From the NCBI GenBank assembly GCA_030704615.1, contig CM060734.1:57862042-57926041 (forward strand): 64,000 nucleotides of DNA. Reading direction: 5' to 3'. The stretch is from Takakia lepidozioides. Lineage: Eukaryota > Streptophyta > Takakiopsida > Takakiales > Takakiaceae. A model generated the notes under the pieces. That model worked only from the letters and a program-made list of their open reading frames with translations. It made no database searches and was not told the DNA's origin. The translations under genes and the position numbers were made by a program. Each line of letters opens with the position of its first letter. The stretch's first letter is position 1. Of the stretch, positions 32,561 through 45,490 are shown piece by piece.

Positions 32561-33963
32561 GATGACATGTATGGTATGGCGGAGTTGCCTACCATGGTTG
32601 CTCAGACTCCATTGTGGGGCACGAGCAAGGATTTGCAGCGGGATGCTGATCGACGGGTGCAACAAGCCTGGGTGGAGGCTTTTGTACCGTCAAGAGAGGA
32701 GGAGAGTGCGGGGATTGCACCAGGACCACCTCAATTGTCTCCATTGGACACCACACCTATTGTGTGGCAGTATCCGGATGAAGGCATTTGTCTTCTGGAC
32801 TTGTTTGGCGGGATCAGCACCGGATTGGCTGCTGTGTTACAGGCAGGTGTACGAGTTCGGCGTTACCTGTATGTGGAGAGGGATGAGACTGCACGACGCG
32901 TTTCACTTCGCCATGTTGCTCAGTTGGTGCAGCGGTACCCTGAGTTGTTGTCGGTGTCTGCAATTCGTGGATATCAGCAGGCCTTGCCAGCAGACATTTC
33001 GTTGCTGGGGGCGCAGGATTTGGAGCGGGTTGGCTCCATTGATCTGGTAGTGGCAGGTTGGCCCTGCCAAGGGCATTCATCAACCGGGCATGGCAATGGA
33101 TTGCGAGACTCGAGGTCGGGTCTGTTTTGGGAGATGGTGCGGGTTTTGCGCCACTTGCAGCTTCATCAAGCTGTATCTCCACATACATCTTGGAGAATGT
33201 GCCACTGATGGGCGATTCTCGGGCCAGGGTGATGGCCAGTGTGCATCAAGTCCGGTCGTGGCTTGGGTCAGCAGTGTTGCTAGATGCAGCTACAGTGGGG
33301 TCACGGGCTCATCGTCCACGGCTATGGTGGACTAACTTGATGCCACCCGCACTGCTCAAGCGTGCATTTGATGGGGTGCAGCGGCCAGCATATCTCACAG
33401 TGGATAACATTCTGGACACAGGGAGGCAGTCTCAGCGTGTGAGACACGATGACCGTTCGCCTTTGGCAGTGGTCAACAAGGTGGGTCAACCACGAGCAGC
33501 ATTACCTACACTGCTCAGCTTCCCAGGATCGCATGCTTTCCGGGATAGTGGACCTGGCCTCCTGTGGGATGCTCAGTTGCAGCAGTTAGTGGAGCCTAAT
33601 GCTGACGAGAGTGAGCGGGCAATGGGTTTTACCACTGGTACCACGACGGTGTCGTCTCTTTCTGAGGCATCACGTCGTCAAGTGTTGGGGCAAGCAATGG
33701 ATCTCAATTGCTTGACCTGGATTATCAGCTTGGCTCTGGCTGAGCAACGCAGAGTGCGGAGTACACTTCCCTCAATGGTCTCTCTGCCTACCGAGACGGT
33801 ACAGGCAGTGAGTGGGGGCGAGCATGTGAGGACCACGGGGTGCATGCATCCATGGCACACGTGGGAGGTGCTCGAGGTTCAGAGGGAGTTGGCAGCCAAG
33901 GCGGCTGTGATGGATGAGGTTGGGGATTCTTCTCGGGTGAGGAGGTCCTCAAGGATGAGATGA
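32560..33963 (+). pseudogene. C5-cytosine DNA methyltransferase domain inside pol
   Basis: Frame 1 (32567-33180) has motif I LLDLFGGISTGLAAV (about 32792-32830, AdoMet binding), motif II YLYVERDETARR, and motif IV IDLVVAGWPCQGHS with the catalytic Pro-Cys-Gln (about 33056-33079). The post-IV segment GLRDSRSGLFWEMVRVL follows. After a frame change at about 33165-33185 come motif VI YILENVPLMG (about 33185-33210), motif VIII SRAHRPRLWW (about 33300-33330), a target-recognition-sized stretch of about 85 residues, motif IX ESERAMGF (about 33613-33633) and motif X VLGQAMDLNCLTWIISL. Motifs run in canonical, unpermuted order, and VIII-X most resemble DNMT3-type enzymes. All catalytic residues (PCQ, ENV, RxR) are kept. 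No PWWP or ADD domain is present. It would add methyl groups to cytosine C5. The copy is broken by one frameshift. Confidence 0.93.
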
Positions 33964-35540
33964 TGGGGCAGGATGAGGCCTTGTCATTGACTGAGCAGGC
34001 AGGGAGTACTGCTCAAGAGGTTGCAACATAGCAACCACTGAACGCGTCCTCTACCTCTAAGCCCACTGGACTTAAGGTTGCAGTTACGGAGGACAATTGG
34101 GAGCCTGACATTGGACCCATTGTCACCGGAGGAGAGAGACGACGTATACGGCGGTTCCTGAGGGCTTACAAGAATTGCTTTGCCTTCAGTTTGAAGGACT
34201 TGGGAGCACTGAAGGGTCAAGAGATCCGTATTGAGTTGGCCACTGACACGCCAATCTTTCGGAGACCCTATAGATACAGTGACATGGAGAGGTCTTTGAT
34301 TCAGATGAGGACTCAAGATCTCTGGGAGGCAGGTTTGGTGGAGCTCTCTGGTGGAGAGTATGCTTCAGCCACAGTGATGCCAGCCAAGAAGGATGTCTAT
34401 GGCAATTGGACGGAGAGACGTATGTGCGGTGATTACCGGCCTGTAAATCGTCAGACCAAGTCCGATAAGTATGCCATGCCAACACCAGAGGAGATCTTTG
34501 ATGCCATCGGGCATGCTAAGGCCTTTAGCACTTTGGATTTACGATCCGGATATCACCAGTTGCCAATCAAGGAGGCGGACAAGCAGAAGACGGCATTCTG
34601 GGGATCAATGAGCACGGCAAGGATTGCCTATATCAGTGGCGGTTCTTACCATTTGGGCTTAAGAATGCTCCTGCAGAGTTTCAGAGAGTCATGGATAGGA
34701 TTCTAGCAGGGGTGGACTTTGCTCGGTGCTACATAGATGACATCATCATCTTTAGTGTTACGATGGAGGAGCATGAGAGACACCTTCAGGTGGTATTGGA
34801 GCGCTTGAGAGCGCACGGATTGAAGTTGCATCCGGGGAAGTGCAAGTTTTTCCACAACCAGATTGAGTATCTGGGTCACATGATATATCCTGGAGGATTG
34901 GGGGTACAGCAGACTAAGGTAGAGGCCATTGCACAAATTCCACGCCCCACGGATGTGAGCCGAGTTCGAGCTTTCATGGGGTTGACAAACTATTATAGAC
35001 GGTTTGTCAAGGGATTTAGTACCATTGCAAAGGCTCTAACCAAGCTGACCAAGGTGGACCAGGAGTGGCAGTGGGAAGATGAGCAGGAACGAGCTTTTCA
35101 AGAGCTCAAGGCGAGGTTGACCTCGGCGCCTATCCTGAGACGACCTATCAGGGGGCGTCCCTTTCAGCTGCATACGGATTGGAGCATGCTGGGGCTTGGA
35201 GCGGTGCTCACACAGGTGGATGATGAGGGAAGAGAGTTCGTAGTGGCTTATGTTAGCCGCTCGAACAACGCTGCAAAGGCTAAGTACAGCTCATATGAGG
35301 GAGAGTGCTTAGCTGCAGTGTGGGCCGTGGCACACTTCAGGTGCTATCTATACGGCAATCTTTTCACCCTTGTCACGGATCACCAGCCACTCAAGTGGTT
35401 GATGGAGTCAGACAAGCTTACGGGGAAGCTTGCACGGTGGGCACTCATACTCCAGGAGTATGACTTTCAGGTTGTGCATCGACCAGGTTTGGTCAATCGG
35501 GATGCGGATGGATTGAGTCGCAATCCATGCATGAGCCAAC
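33964..35540 (+). pseudogene. pol: reverse transcriptase and RNase H
   Basis: The frame reads DNWEPDIGPIVTGGERRR before RT, then LKDLGALKGQEIRIELATD, MCGDYRPVNRQTKSDKYAMP, FSTLDLRSGYHQLPIKEAD and KTAFWG. A frame change near 34610-34690 leads to the catalytic box CYIDDIIIFS (YIDD at 34730-34741), HPGKCKFF and YLGHMI. RNase H follows: QLHTDWSMLGLGAVLTQ (Asp), YEGECLAAVWAVAHF (Glu), TDHQPLKWL (Asp) and NRDADGLSR (Asp). Together these copy the element RNA to DNA in the particle. A TAG at about 34030 precedes RT. Sequence is otherwise well preserved, so inactivation is not ancient. Confidence 0.93.
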
Positions 35541-35779
35541 AGGATGACACTGGAGCTCGGTGGCATGGTGAGACGGACGAGGAGATGGTGCCGGGATGGC
35601 ACGCATCTGCATTTTTGTGTATCTTGGCATCGGAAGGTCAAGTTGGACCTACAACAGGGATGACTATAGACGGAGTGTCTGAGGACCCTGAGGCTAGTGA
35701 TGAGCCAGGTGGTGCCAGAGATATACATGAGGATTCGGCTGTGTTGGACTACCTCCACACGGGAGACACGGCAGCCACT

Positions 35780-36790
35780 GTGACTGCCAGGGAGAGGGAT
35801 CGGATCCTGCAACGAGCCAAGAGGTTCAAGTGGGAGGGGATACACCTACTTCGAGTGTGGGAGGATGGTCGGGTGAGGATTGTGCCTCACCCCACACAGC
35901 GTGCACGGTTAGTGCGGCATGCCCATGAGGAGTTGGGGCATTTTGGAGTGCGACGCACTCACAGTTTACTGCAGGGGCAGTATTGTGGCGTGGTATGCAT
36001 ACAGAGGTGCAACAGTTTGTGGCTAGGTGCATGGTGTGTGACAGGGTGCGTGCTTCATTCAACGCCCCTACACCACAGTTGCATCCTTTACCAATCATGG
36101 GATTGGGCTACAGGTGGAGTCTTGACTTTGCAGGACCGTTGCCACTGACTATGCGCCACCACAGATATGTGTTGGTGATGGTGGAGCATTTCTCCAAGTG
36201 GATTGAGTTGGTTCCATTGCCTGACAAGGCTAGTGAGGGGGCTGCGTATGCATTCTTGGATCGTGTGCTTAGCCGATTTGGTGCTCCAGCTGAGGTACTC
36301 ACGGACCAAGGGAGAGAGTTCTTGGGGGAGTTTCAGGCTTTGTGTGATAAAGCCTTGATAGACCACCGCACCACTTCTCGGGATCATCCTGAGGCCGATG
36401 GCTTAGCAGAGAGAGTTGTTCAGACGGTGAAGAGGGGTTTGCGCAAGTATGGCTTGCAGAAGGGACACCTAGGAGATTGGGATCTTCAGGTTCCTTGGTT
36501 AGCCATGGGCTACAGGTTCAGCAAACAAGCATCACTTGCCTCCTTCTCACCATATTTCCTTCTCTTTGGCCGAGAGCCGGATTTGCCTGCAGCCATTCGT
36601 AGGGACACTGCTCAAGTCCTTAACCTTGACGATCCGGACGTGTGGGTATGTGCATGTGATCAGCGTGCAGAGTTGTTCAAGAAAGTCATGCCCATGGCTT
36701 TTGAGAACCTTGCCATTGCACAGCACCGTGATACGTTGAGGTATGCCACTATACGTGGTGGAGGATATCGTCCTGGGGTTCGGAGGTTTA
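35780..36790 (+). pseudogene. pol: integrase
   Basis: Zinc-binding H2C2 region: LVRHAHEELGHFGVRRTHSLL, then, after a frame change near 35980, FVARCMVCDRV. The DDE core is WSLDFAGPLP (Asp at about 36121), EVLTDQGREFLGEF (Asp at about 36301) and HPEADGLAERVVQTVKRGLR (Glu at about 36406). A PWLAMGYRFSKQASLASFSPYFLLFG segment (parts PWLAMGYR and SPYFLLFG are the diagnostic ones) follows. It would join the DNA copy to the chromosome. The frame breaks again near 36785 before the C-terminal region. Confidence 0.92.
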
Positions 36791-37151
36791 TGTTTATTTG
36801 CAGCAGACTGCTCCTACGACTCTGGATGTTACTGCATGGCGTGTTATTTTGAGGGTTCGAGAGGTGTTGCCCTCAGGGGTCCTGATCTTAGAGGGTCGGG
36901 ATGGCATGACTTGGAAGGACCATGTGCGTAATTGTGCGCCATGTCACCTTCCCAATGTCGATGGCAGAGTTGACCCAAACTTGGCAGTGGTACCTGCAGG
37001 TTTGAGGTGCATGCTCTGTGGGTCTGCCAAAAGGGCAGCCACCATGCTGGTGTGTGATCGATGCTCAAGGGGTTGGCATATGGGATGCTTGACACCACCT
37101 CTTGAGAAGGTTCCTGACGGAGATTGGTTGTGTCCACACTGCTTTGGATAG
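36790..37151 (+). pseudogene. pol C-terminus: integrase C-terminal region and PHD finger
   Basis: After the frame change the plus frame reads VTAWRVILRVREVLPSGVL and LEGRDGMTWKDHVRNCAP, the GPY/F-like tail of Ty3/gypsy integrases. It then gives a textbook C4HC3 PHD finger at 37008-37141 with spacing Cys-2-Cys-11-Cys-2-Cys-4-His-2-Cys-14-Cys-2-Cys, including LVCDRCSRGWHMGC and DGDWLCPHC, and a stop at 37149-37151. The conserved Trp before the last Cys pair is present. PHD fingers read histone H3 tails. Here the finger stands where chromoviruses carry a chromodomain, so it may have steered integration; that is inference. Confidence 0.9.
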
Positions 37152-37411
37152 TGACAGTGGACATGACTGGAGGCAGCTAACAAGACATGGGAGGCCAAAC
37201 TCATAGGAGTCAATACATGAGATCCCAAGCTCAAGTTCACAGGTTGCAAGACGGCGACTAACGATGGGGCAACTCTTGCACCCGGCCTCTTGATCTATCG
37301 AGTTTGAGTGTAGTAGGGATAGTGGTGGAGGACTTAGTGAGGCTATGGTCACTATCACATCTTGTGGCTACCTGGACTTAGAGGGACCTAAGCACCAGCT
37401 AGGGGGGCGAT

Positions 37412-37918
37412 TGTGTGGACTAGCGACTGCCATAGTGGGCAGCATAGTGGCAGCCTAGTGACTGACTAGTTGTAGCCTAGTGGTTGGACTAGTGGTTGGA
37501 CTAGTGGTGGACTAGTGGTATACTAGTGTGTGGTGTGCACATGTGTTGTGTGGTTTTGGACAGCGATGTAGTTGTGTAGCGATATGTATGCGCACGACAG
37601 CTGTCAAGTTATTTTACCACTAGTGTGAAACTAACTAGGAAATAGCTAGCTTTTACATATTGACATTTGGGATTGGCCCAAGTGTCAATCCAGGGGTCAA
37701 GGCAGATTTAGGCCCTGAAGTGGTTATCTTCATGGCAAGCGTGGAAGGCTCATCTTTCTCGAGTTGAGCCTCACCGCGCCTAGCTATGGCGCCGTAGTGT
37801 GGATTCCCCATGGCGTGGGGTGCACTTGGCTTGACTTGTATTTGAGTGATGAGGTTATATATGCATGAGTTTATGCTTCAGATTTGTGAGCTCATGCTTG
37901 TATTCTTCTTCGTTATCA
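37412..37918 (+). repeat. 3' LTR of the retrotransposon
   Basis: Begins TGTGTGGACTAGCGACTGCC directly after a purine-rich tract (AGCTAGGGGGGCGAT) and ends CGTTATCA, so it has TG...CA ends, 507 bp. The first 190 bp contain CTAGTGGTTGGACTAGTGG direct repeats. The start recurs at 37920, one base after the end. Confidence 0.7.
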
Positions 37919-37919
37919 T

Positions 37920-38086
37920 TGTGTGGACTAGTGACTGCCATAGTGGGCAGCATAGTGGCAGCCTAGTGACTGACTAGTTGTAGCCTAGTGGTTGGACTAG
38001 TGGTATACTAGTGTGTGGTGTGCACATGTGTTGTGTGGTTTTGGACAGCGATGTAGTTGTGTAGCGATATGTATGCGCACGACAAC
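37920..38086 (+). repeat. Partial second LTR copy, tandem to the first
   Basis: Near-identical to the first ~190 bp of the LTR (TGTGTGGACTAGTGACTGCC to GTATGCGCACGACA) with a 22-bp deletion in the CTAGTGG repeats. Homology ends abruptly at about 38086. Confidence 0.8.
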
Positions 38087-38359
38087 TACTCTTCTCTGCA
38101 TATGAGCTTCACCGTCGGCTGCACTCGAGTGACGACTCTTCTCAAATCTCAGTCGTGCACGGTCTTCTCCTCAAACCCACTCCTCAACTTTATCTGCTTC
38201 CCTACAGATTGAGTGCTTAATGTTGCATTTTTGTCAACAATGATGCAGATCCAGGGGCAGTGAATACTGACATTTTGCGGGAAGTACCTGTTTGGCTTGC
38301 GAAGCTGAGCAATGTGCTTCTCATGAGGTGTGACACCCAACATTATTACATTCATTTCT

Positions 38360-38794
38360 GTTCTCAATGCTTGTCCAGCCTAGGAGCCCTGGAAAAAGGT
38401 ACAGAGAGGTCCATGCTGACATCATTCTGGAGACTGCTCTATGTATGCCAAGTATGGGAGCTTGAACAATGCCAGACAAGTTTTTGACAAAACATCTCAA
38501 CGAAATGTGGTCTCATGGAGTGCGATGATGGAGGCTTTTGAGATGTATGAGCAGATGATACGGGAAGGCATAACGTCCAGCAAGGTCACGTTCATTTCCA
38601 CATGTGCCATGATAACAGCCCTGGAAGAGGGCAATGAGGTCCATGCTGACATCATCAAAGATGGAGTTGCCTCATATATCTCTTTAGAAAATGCACTTTT
38701 TAACATGTATGCCAAATGCGGCAGCTTAAAGGATGCACGGGAAGTGTTTGACAACATGGCTGCGCAAGATGTGGTCTCAGGAGCGCGACGTTGA
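38360..38794 (+). pseudogene. PPR gene remnant
   Basis: The plus strand encodes SLGALEKG, then in another frame MYAKYGSLNNARQVFDKTSQ, RNVVSWSAMM, FEMYEQMIREGI, ALEEGNEVHADIIKDG, ENALFNMYAKCGSLKDAREV and FDNMAAQDVVS. These are PLS-class PPR repeats. The G-Y-A-Q-H segment after SAMM is deleted and the frame changes once. No E or DYW domain follows. A fragment of an organelle RNA-editing factor gene. Confidence 0.8.
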
Positions 38795-39800
38795 TCGCAT
38801 GATATGCTCAGCATGGGTTTGGTGTGGAGGCCAATCTTTTATTCAAGAGCCAGGGATAGGGGGAGGAGTGAAGAAAAATATATATCAGCAAGATGTATTA
38901 AGCCCCAAGTCTGAAGTCCACTTCACAGGGCACCACAACAAAGATCCTGGGTAACTTTCAAACCCCCACATGCTGCCACATCACCAGCTGTTACTCTCCC
39001 ACCAAGGTCGTCAATTGCTTGCATGTACTCTCTTGTACATATGGAAGGAGGGCCCTTGTGAAGGCCTTGACCTAATTGCATACCTATCAATTCACTACAT
39101 CAGAGCCTGGCCAATGACAGAGACACTCTACTTGAAAAACTGCTATAATCTTGCTTGCTGCATGATTGAACCCTCATACTTCACAAAGCACTTTGCGACC
39201 TGTAACTGAAGAGCTATGCTGCTGATTGGATAGATGTTGCGAGTAGGGGCCCGACCAGTGATCTACACAAGGAAGGGAAATGCTGGTGGAAGGCATCGTT
39301 GCAAGGCAGAGCTGCCGGGAGACTAAATGCTAATCTTGAACCACAGGTGACTGCATAATGACCTTGTCTGCAGCAAATTAGCATTGGAAACCCATGCCTG
39401 TTGACAAGGTCCAAGCCAAAGATGGTAGTGATGATGATAATCGGGGCAACCAAGGTGGCTATGGGAACCAGCGATATGTAAACTCGGGGTTTAGTTTCTA
39501 TACTAGTCCTTTTGATTTGCTATGGTATTTATCTATGCCAACTTCACTAGACCCTCTGTTCAAAATGATGTAAATACAAGCAAATGTTCAATAGACACCA
39601 TATGACCATGCACGTGAGGTGTGCATATCAAGCAAGTGAAACTTTTTAGCTACTGTGATTAGTTCCCCAAAGGATTATCAGCAGTTGATGCCAGATCACT
39701 TGTCCATACTTTGGGAACCTTGGGGCTTTAGATGTTGTCACTATCATCAATACTAATGTGCAGCTTTCTCTTTGATTCTCTCTATTTTGTCCTAGTATAT
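38795..39800. other. Intergenic, nothing recognised
   Basis: Only short unsupported frames. Confidence 0.4.
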
Positions 39801-40065
39801 GGTCACAATGGAAAACAATGAAATATGGGATGTATGTATGTAACACTATGGGGATGACCCACCCCCTTTTGTGAAAAATTGAACGTAGTAGTTCTCAAAA
39901 TCCGTCCCTAGTAGTGCGAAGCAACGCCAAGCCCTAGTACTTAAGAATCCAAGTGGGTTCATGCTGTGGTGGGTAGCATGATGGTAAGGTGATAGCATTG
40001 TAGGTGGTGAGGTTTTGGGTTCGATTCGTGTCTTGTAGTGTAACCCGACTAATAGTATTCCAATC
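39801..40065 (+). repeat. Dispersed repeat with tRNA-like B box, copy 1
   Basis: Contains GGGATGTATGTATGTAACAC, TTGAACGTAGTAGTTCTCAAA, AGTGCGAAGCAACGCCAAGC and CCTAGTA, followed by GGGTTCGATTCG, a B-box-like string, at about 40017. The same order is present on the minus strand at 61040-60800. It is probably a short retroelement family; the boundaries are approximate. Confidence 0.6.
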
Positions 40066-40654
40066 GGTGTAACCCTCTATCAACCATGGTTTCTTGAGAT
40101 CTAACCACCTTAAAGCAAGTTAACAGATGTCAGTGACGGCTTCCCTTCCGTCGAAAGGGAAGATGTTCGGTGACTCTTTCTCACACCCACTTTGTGCCAA
40201 GTATTTGTTGAAGTGGAGTTCCCATTCTTTTCTTCTCTGGGCAAGAGGAAAGGAAACTCCATATTTGTCCCATATGTGCTCTGATGTCATGGATACAAAA
40301 CATTGTAATGGTAATCAAAGGACTCTTGGGGCTCATATATTGATGGTGAAAAATCTAACACTGTATTTTTTATTTTTTTTTCTCTTCTTCTAATAGAATT
40401 TGTAGGATGCCTTTCATAGCAGGCTGGCACACTTGGAAGGAACCATTTGATTCATCAAGTTTGTATTATCACCAATCGGAATTCTTGTGTGCACCTTTGT
40501 TCCTACTATTGACCAACCACTACTATGTGGACGTGAAATCAAATGGTGAAGGCTGAGCGTCGTTCAGTTTACTATGCTAAGCTCATTGTTTTACAGCAGT
40601 GGACAAGAGATGTGTGACGGCTAATTAGAAGGTGACGTATAGTGGAAGATAATA
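40066..40654. other. Intergenic, nothing recognised
   Basis: The 88-codon frame at 40127-40393 ends in a T-rich run and has no recognisable features. Confidence 0.35.
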
Positions 40655-40925
40655 GAAATAATGTAAGAACTTAATGCACACGTGCAACCTCTGACAGGAT
40701 GGTACGCCGGTTTCCGGCATGTCAAATCTTCCCCACCCTCTCTTGAGAGTGACATGGAACTGAAGGAGTGTAAACTCCAGTCGGGGTTACATTGGGTTAC
40801 ACGACGAGGCGTGTAACTCTACTTGGGGTTACATTGGGTTATGTAACTCCACTCGGGGTTACACAGGATGGAGTGTAACTCCACTCAGTGTAACTCACAC
40901 TTGGTCTCGAGATTTGACTAAGTTC
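40655..40925 (+). mobile_element. Short copy of the GGGTTACA transposon terminus
   Basis: AATAATGTAAGAACTTAATGC at 40661 is identical in core to the reversed end at 6898. CCGG, TCAAATCTTCCCCACCC and then several GGGGTTACATTGGGTTACA and GTGTAACTCCACT copies follow up to about 40905. No coding sequence. Probably a deletion derivative or solo end. Confidence 0.6.
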
Positions 40926-40964
40926 TAAAGTTTGCTAAGTATAAAATGGATTAAGCAGAGTTAC

Positions 40965-41217
40965 AATCTTGAAGAGCTGCTATCGTGTGTGTTGAGGATG
41001 GGAAACACAATGCATGTGTGGTGGATCCTTGGGTGCTGTAGTCACACGATCTCTTGGTGTAACATATAGCTTGAGGCTGTCATTGCTTAAAACTGTGATT
41101 TTGAGCTTGGTCCAAATTCTCCTCTGTCTGCTACATCTTCACTGTCCTTGCCTTTCACCTCTTGAACTTTTCTATACTAACTTCCAAACATGCAGTGACG
41201 ATCAGTGAATCAACCTA
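40965..41217 (+). repeat. 250-bp duplicated block, copy 1
   Basis: From TGAAGAGCTGCTATCGTGTG to CATGCAGTGACGATCAGTG, about 93% identical by eye to 46051-46301 in the same orientation. The two copies flank the EF-1alpha gene. Non-coding; origin unknown. Confidence 0.85.
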
Positions 41218-42656
41218 CAAGAGATCTACCTCAAGAAATTGACCAGTTTCAATCGCTCAGGGTATTAGGATCAAGAGCAAGCCATTTCTGGTTCCTGTAC
41301 ATTATACCTCGCCATCATGCATCTTTTTCCTAAATACAAAGGTACCAAAGAGATTTCTGTTGTGATTTGTAGTGGGAGAATTGAGATACGCTCTAAAATC
41401 CAAATTTTGTCACGGTATGTTTTTTCACTTATAGACAAGCGCGTCTTCCAACCTGTCTTACCAGCCTTTCTTTGTCTTACCAGCCTTGGAACAAGTTGCG
41501 TAGTTGAACTGGTTGCATAGCATTTGGTACTTCCTGATCATACAAGAACCTGCATCAGCAGTCTGTATGGTGTAAGAAGCACCTGCCCAAAGAGTTTACT
41601 CGATTTGAGGACCCAACCTAGGGCAGGTCTGAAAATTGTGGAAATTATTGCATGGAGTCACAAGGTCAGTGTGCAGTGGAACACAATCAGAAAGTAAATT
41701 TAAGTAGGGGATTGTGGGGAAGAACACCAAGCAGTATTACGTGCCCAGGGGTTTGTATGGAAGAACAAGCGGTCCAAGGCTGCTTCTGGAGCATCCCTTG
41801 CCCTTCCAGGTTACTGTGACTGAAGACTTCATACAACTAGAGGGCAGCTGTTAGCACAAACTTTTATCTGTTTCGGATTATGCGCTGGGGTATCATGCAA
41901 ATGCAACTGTTGCGTGATTACAAATCTTCCTGAAGCAAATCTATACATATTCCCTCCACTTTTCTCTTGATAAATTTTGGAACATCTTTATTTTCCGAAA
42001 ACATAAAACACTTCCAAGATAGAAGAGAGCATTCATAATGCAAGTTCCAGCTACATTACTATGCAGCTAAGGATCTCAACCGGATCCAATCAGAGAATTA
42101 CTTCAAAATTGCCATTCCTGCCACAGCTTCACTTACATGCTAACAAACAACTATATTTCACATCCTTGGTTTTGATAAGGGCCCTACAATCTCTCTGCAA
42201 TAGACCATTCCACCTTGGTCATTGAACTTGTTAATGGAAAACCAAACAGATAAACCAGTGAAAGACTGCTTTCTGCGAAATATGGCAAATTGGATACACA
42301 ATTTAACTTGAAGCTAAAACCAATTCTACTCAATAACCACAGATTACTGTATAGGATGGACACTCAGGTTATGTTCCTCTGCCAAAAAAAAAGTCACAAG
42401 TCCAGCAGGAGAGTACAGTCTTGAAAGGCTGCATCACAAATACCCTAACCCTCAATGTTATTCAAACTTACTACCAGGTAATAAGTTTGCCCTGCCACCG
42501 TCTGTCAAGCACCCAAGTCTGCTTCTGGCTAGCCAGTAACATTTCAATGGAGCAAACATAATGTTTAGTCAAACAAACAGAAGGAAGAAAAGTGGAGCAA
42601 ACAGAAGCAGACAGTCCCAAAGACCAGCATCTGTCAGCTGAGTAACCCATTCCATG
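41218..42656. other. 3' flank of EF-1alpha, nothing else recognised
   Basis: Includes the minus-strand 3' untranslated region just below 42657 (extent not determinable). No other gene or repeat seen. Confidence 0.4.
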
Positions 42657-44869
<2,213 letters not shown>

Positions 44870-44982
44870 CGCTCGTGTCTCTCACAGCTCTTACCTACAC
44901 TCTCAACTCAAACAATTGTGCCGGGGTGATCTTTCTTTCCACCAACAGCACCCTAACCTCTTGGACCCTGTGAGCTCTGCAG

Positions 44983-44993
44983 GCTTATATAAA
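44983..44993 (-). promoter_or_regulatory. TATA box of EF1A
   Basis: CTTATATAAAG lies about 115 bp upstream of the leader-intron donor, at a distance that leaves room for the first non-coding exon. The transcription start is not determined. Confidence 0.5.
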
Positions 44994-45490
44994 GACAATT
45001 CTGAAGAAGGGCAGGCGGCAAAAGAGCAAACCTGGAAGGGCGTGGGGACGGCGCAGAACGATGGCAGACGGATCCTCGCTCGCACAGAGAGAGAGAGAAA
45101 GACCTGGCCTCGCTGCGCCGCGTTCTCTTCTTCCCCTCGCCGGCCTTCCCTTTTCCTTGTCCGATGCCTTCGCGATCTGCCCGTCCGATGTATCACCATC
45201 TGACGGCCGATGGGCCCAGGCGCACATGTGGGGAATCCATGTAAAGCACGTGTCCGGACACGATTGCGCGAGCTGCGCCCCTAACCTGTTTGAGCCGTCG
45301 ATCTTTCGATCTGCGCGCAAGAATGGACGACGTGAACGAAGCAGCCGCTTTTTCTTTTCTCTTCATAACTTAAACAAGAGGCAAAGCGGCCGCTTTAGGT
45401 TTGGTAGCCCCAATATATTTACCTTTTTCTATTTGTTTTTAAAGGCTGCCCTGTTATTTAAGGAAAATAAAAAACTGGAATTATGCACAT

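Larger units (their letters stand above)
29842..38086 (+). mobile_element. Ty3/gypsy LTR retrotransposon carrying a DNA methyltransferase and a PHD finger (decayed)
   Basis: Domain order on the plus strand: Gag with two zinc knuckles, aspartic protease, C5-cytosine DNA methyltransferase, reverse transcriptase, RNase H, integrase, PHD finger, then a 3' LTR. The RT-RH-IN order is that of Ty3/gypsy (Metaviridae-type). All parts are in one orientation. The RT frame is open back to about 33940, where it overlaps the end of the methyltransferase frame by a one-register shift, so the ancestor probably encoded one Pol polyprotein. At least six frame changes and several stops inactivate this copy, and the 5' LTR is missing. 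No chromodomain is seen; the PHD finger occupies its usual C-terminal place. Confidence 0.9.

Noticed and set aside
32560-33963. Host DNMT gene that only happens to neighbour a retrotransposon
   Set aside because: Same strand, no introns, no start or promoter of its own, flanked within about 100 bp by protease and the pre-RT region, which together fit a pol-embedded domain; a genomic copy survey is still the decisive test.
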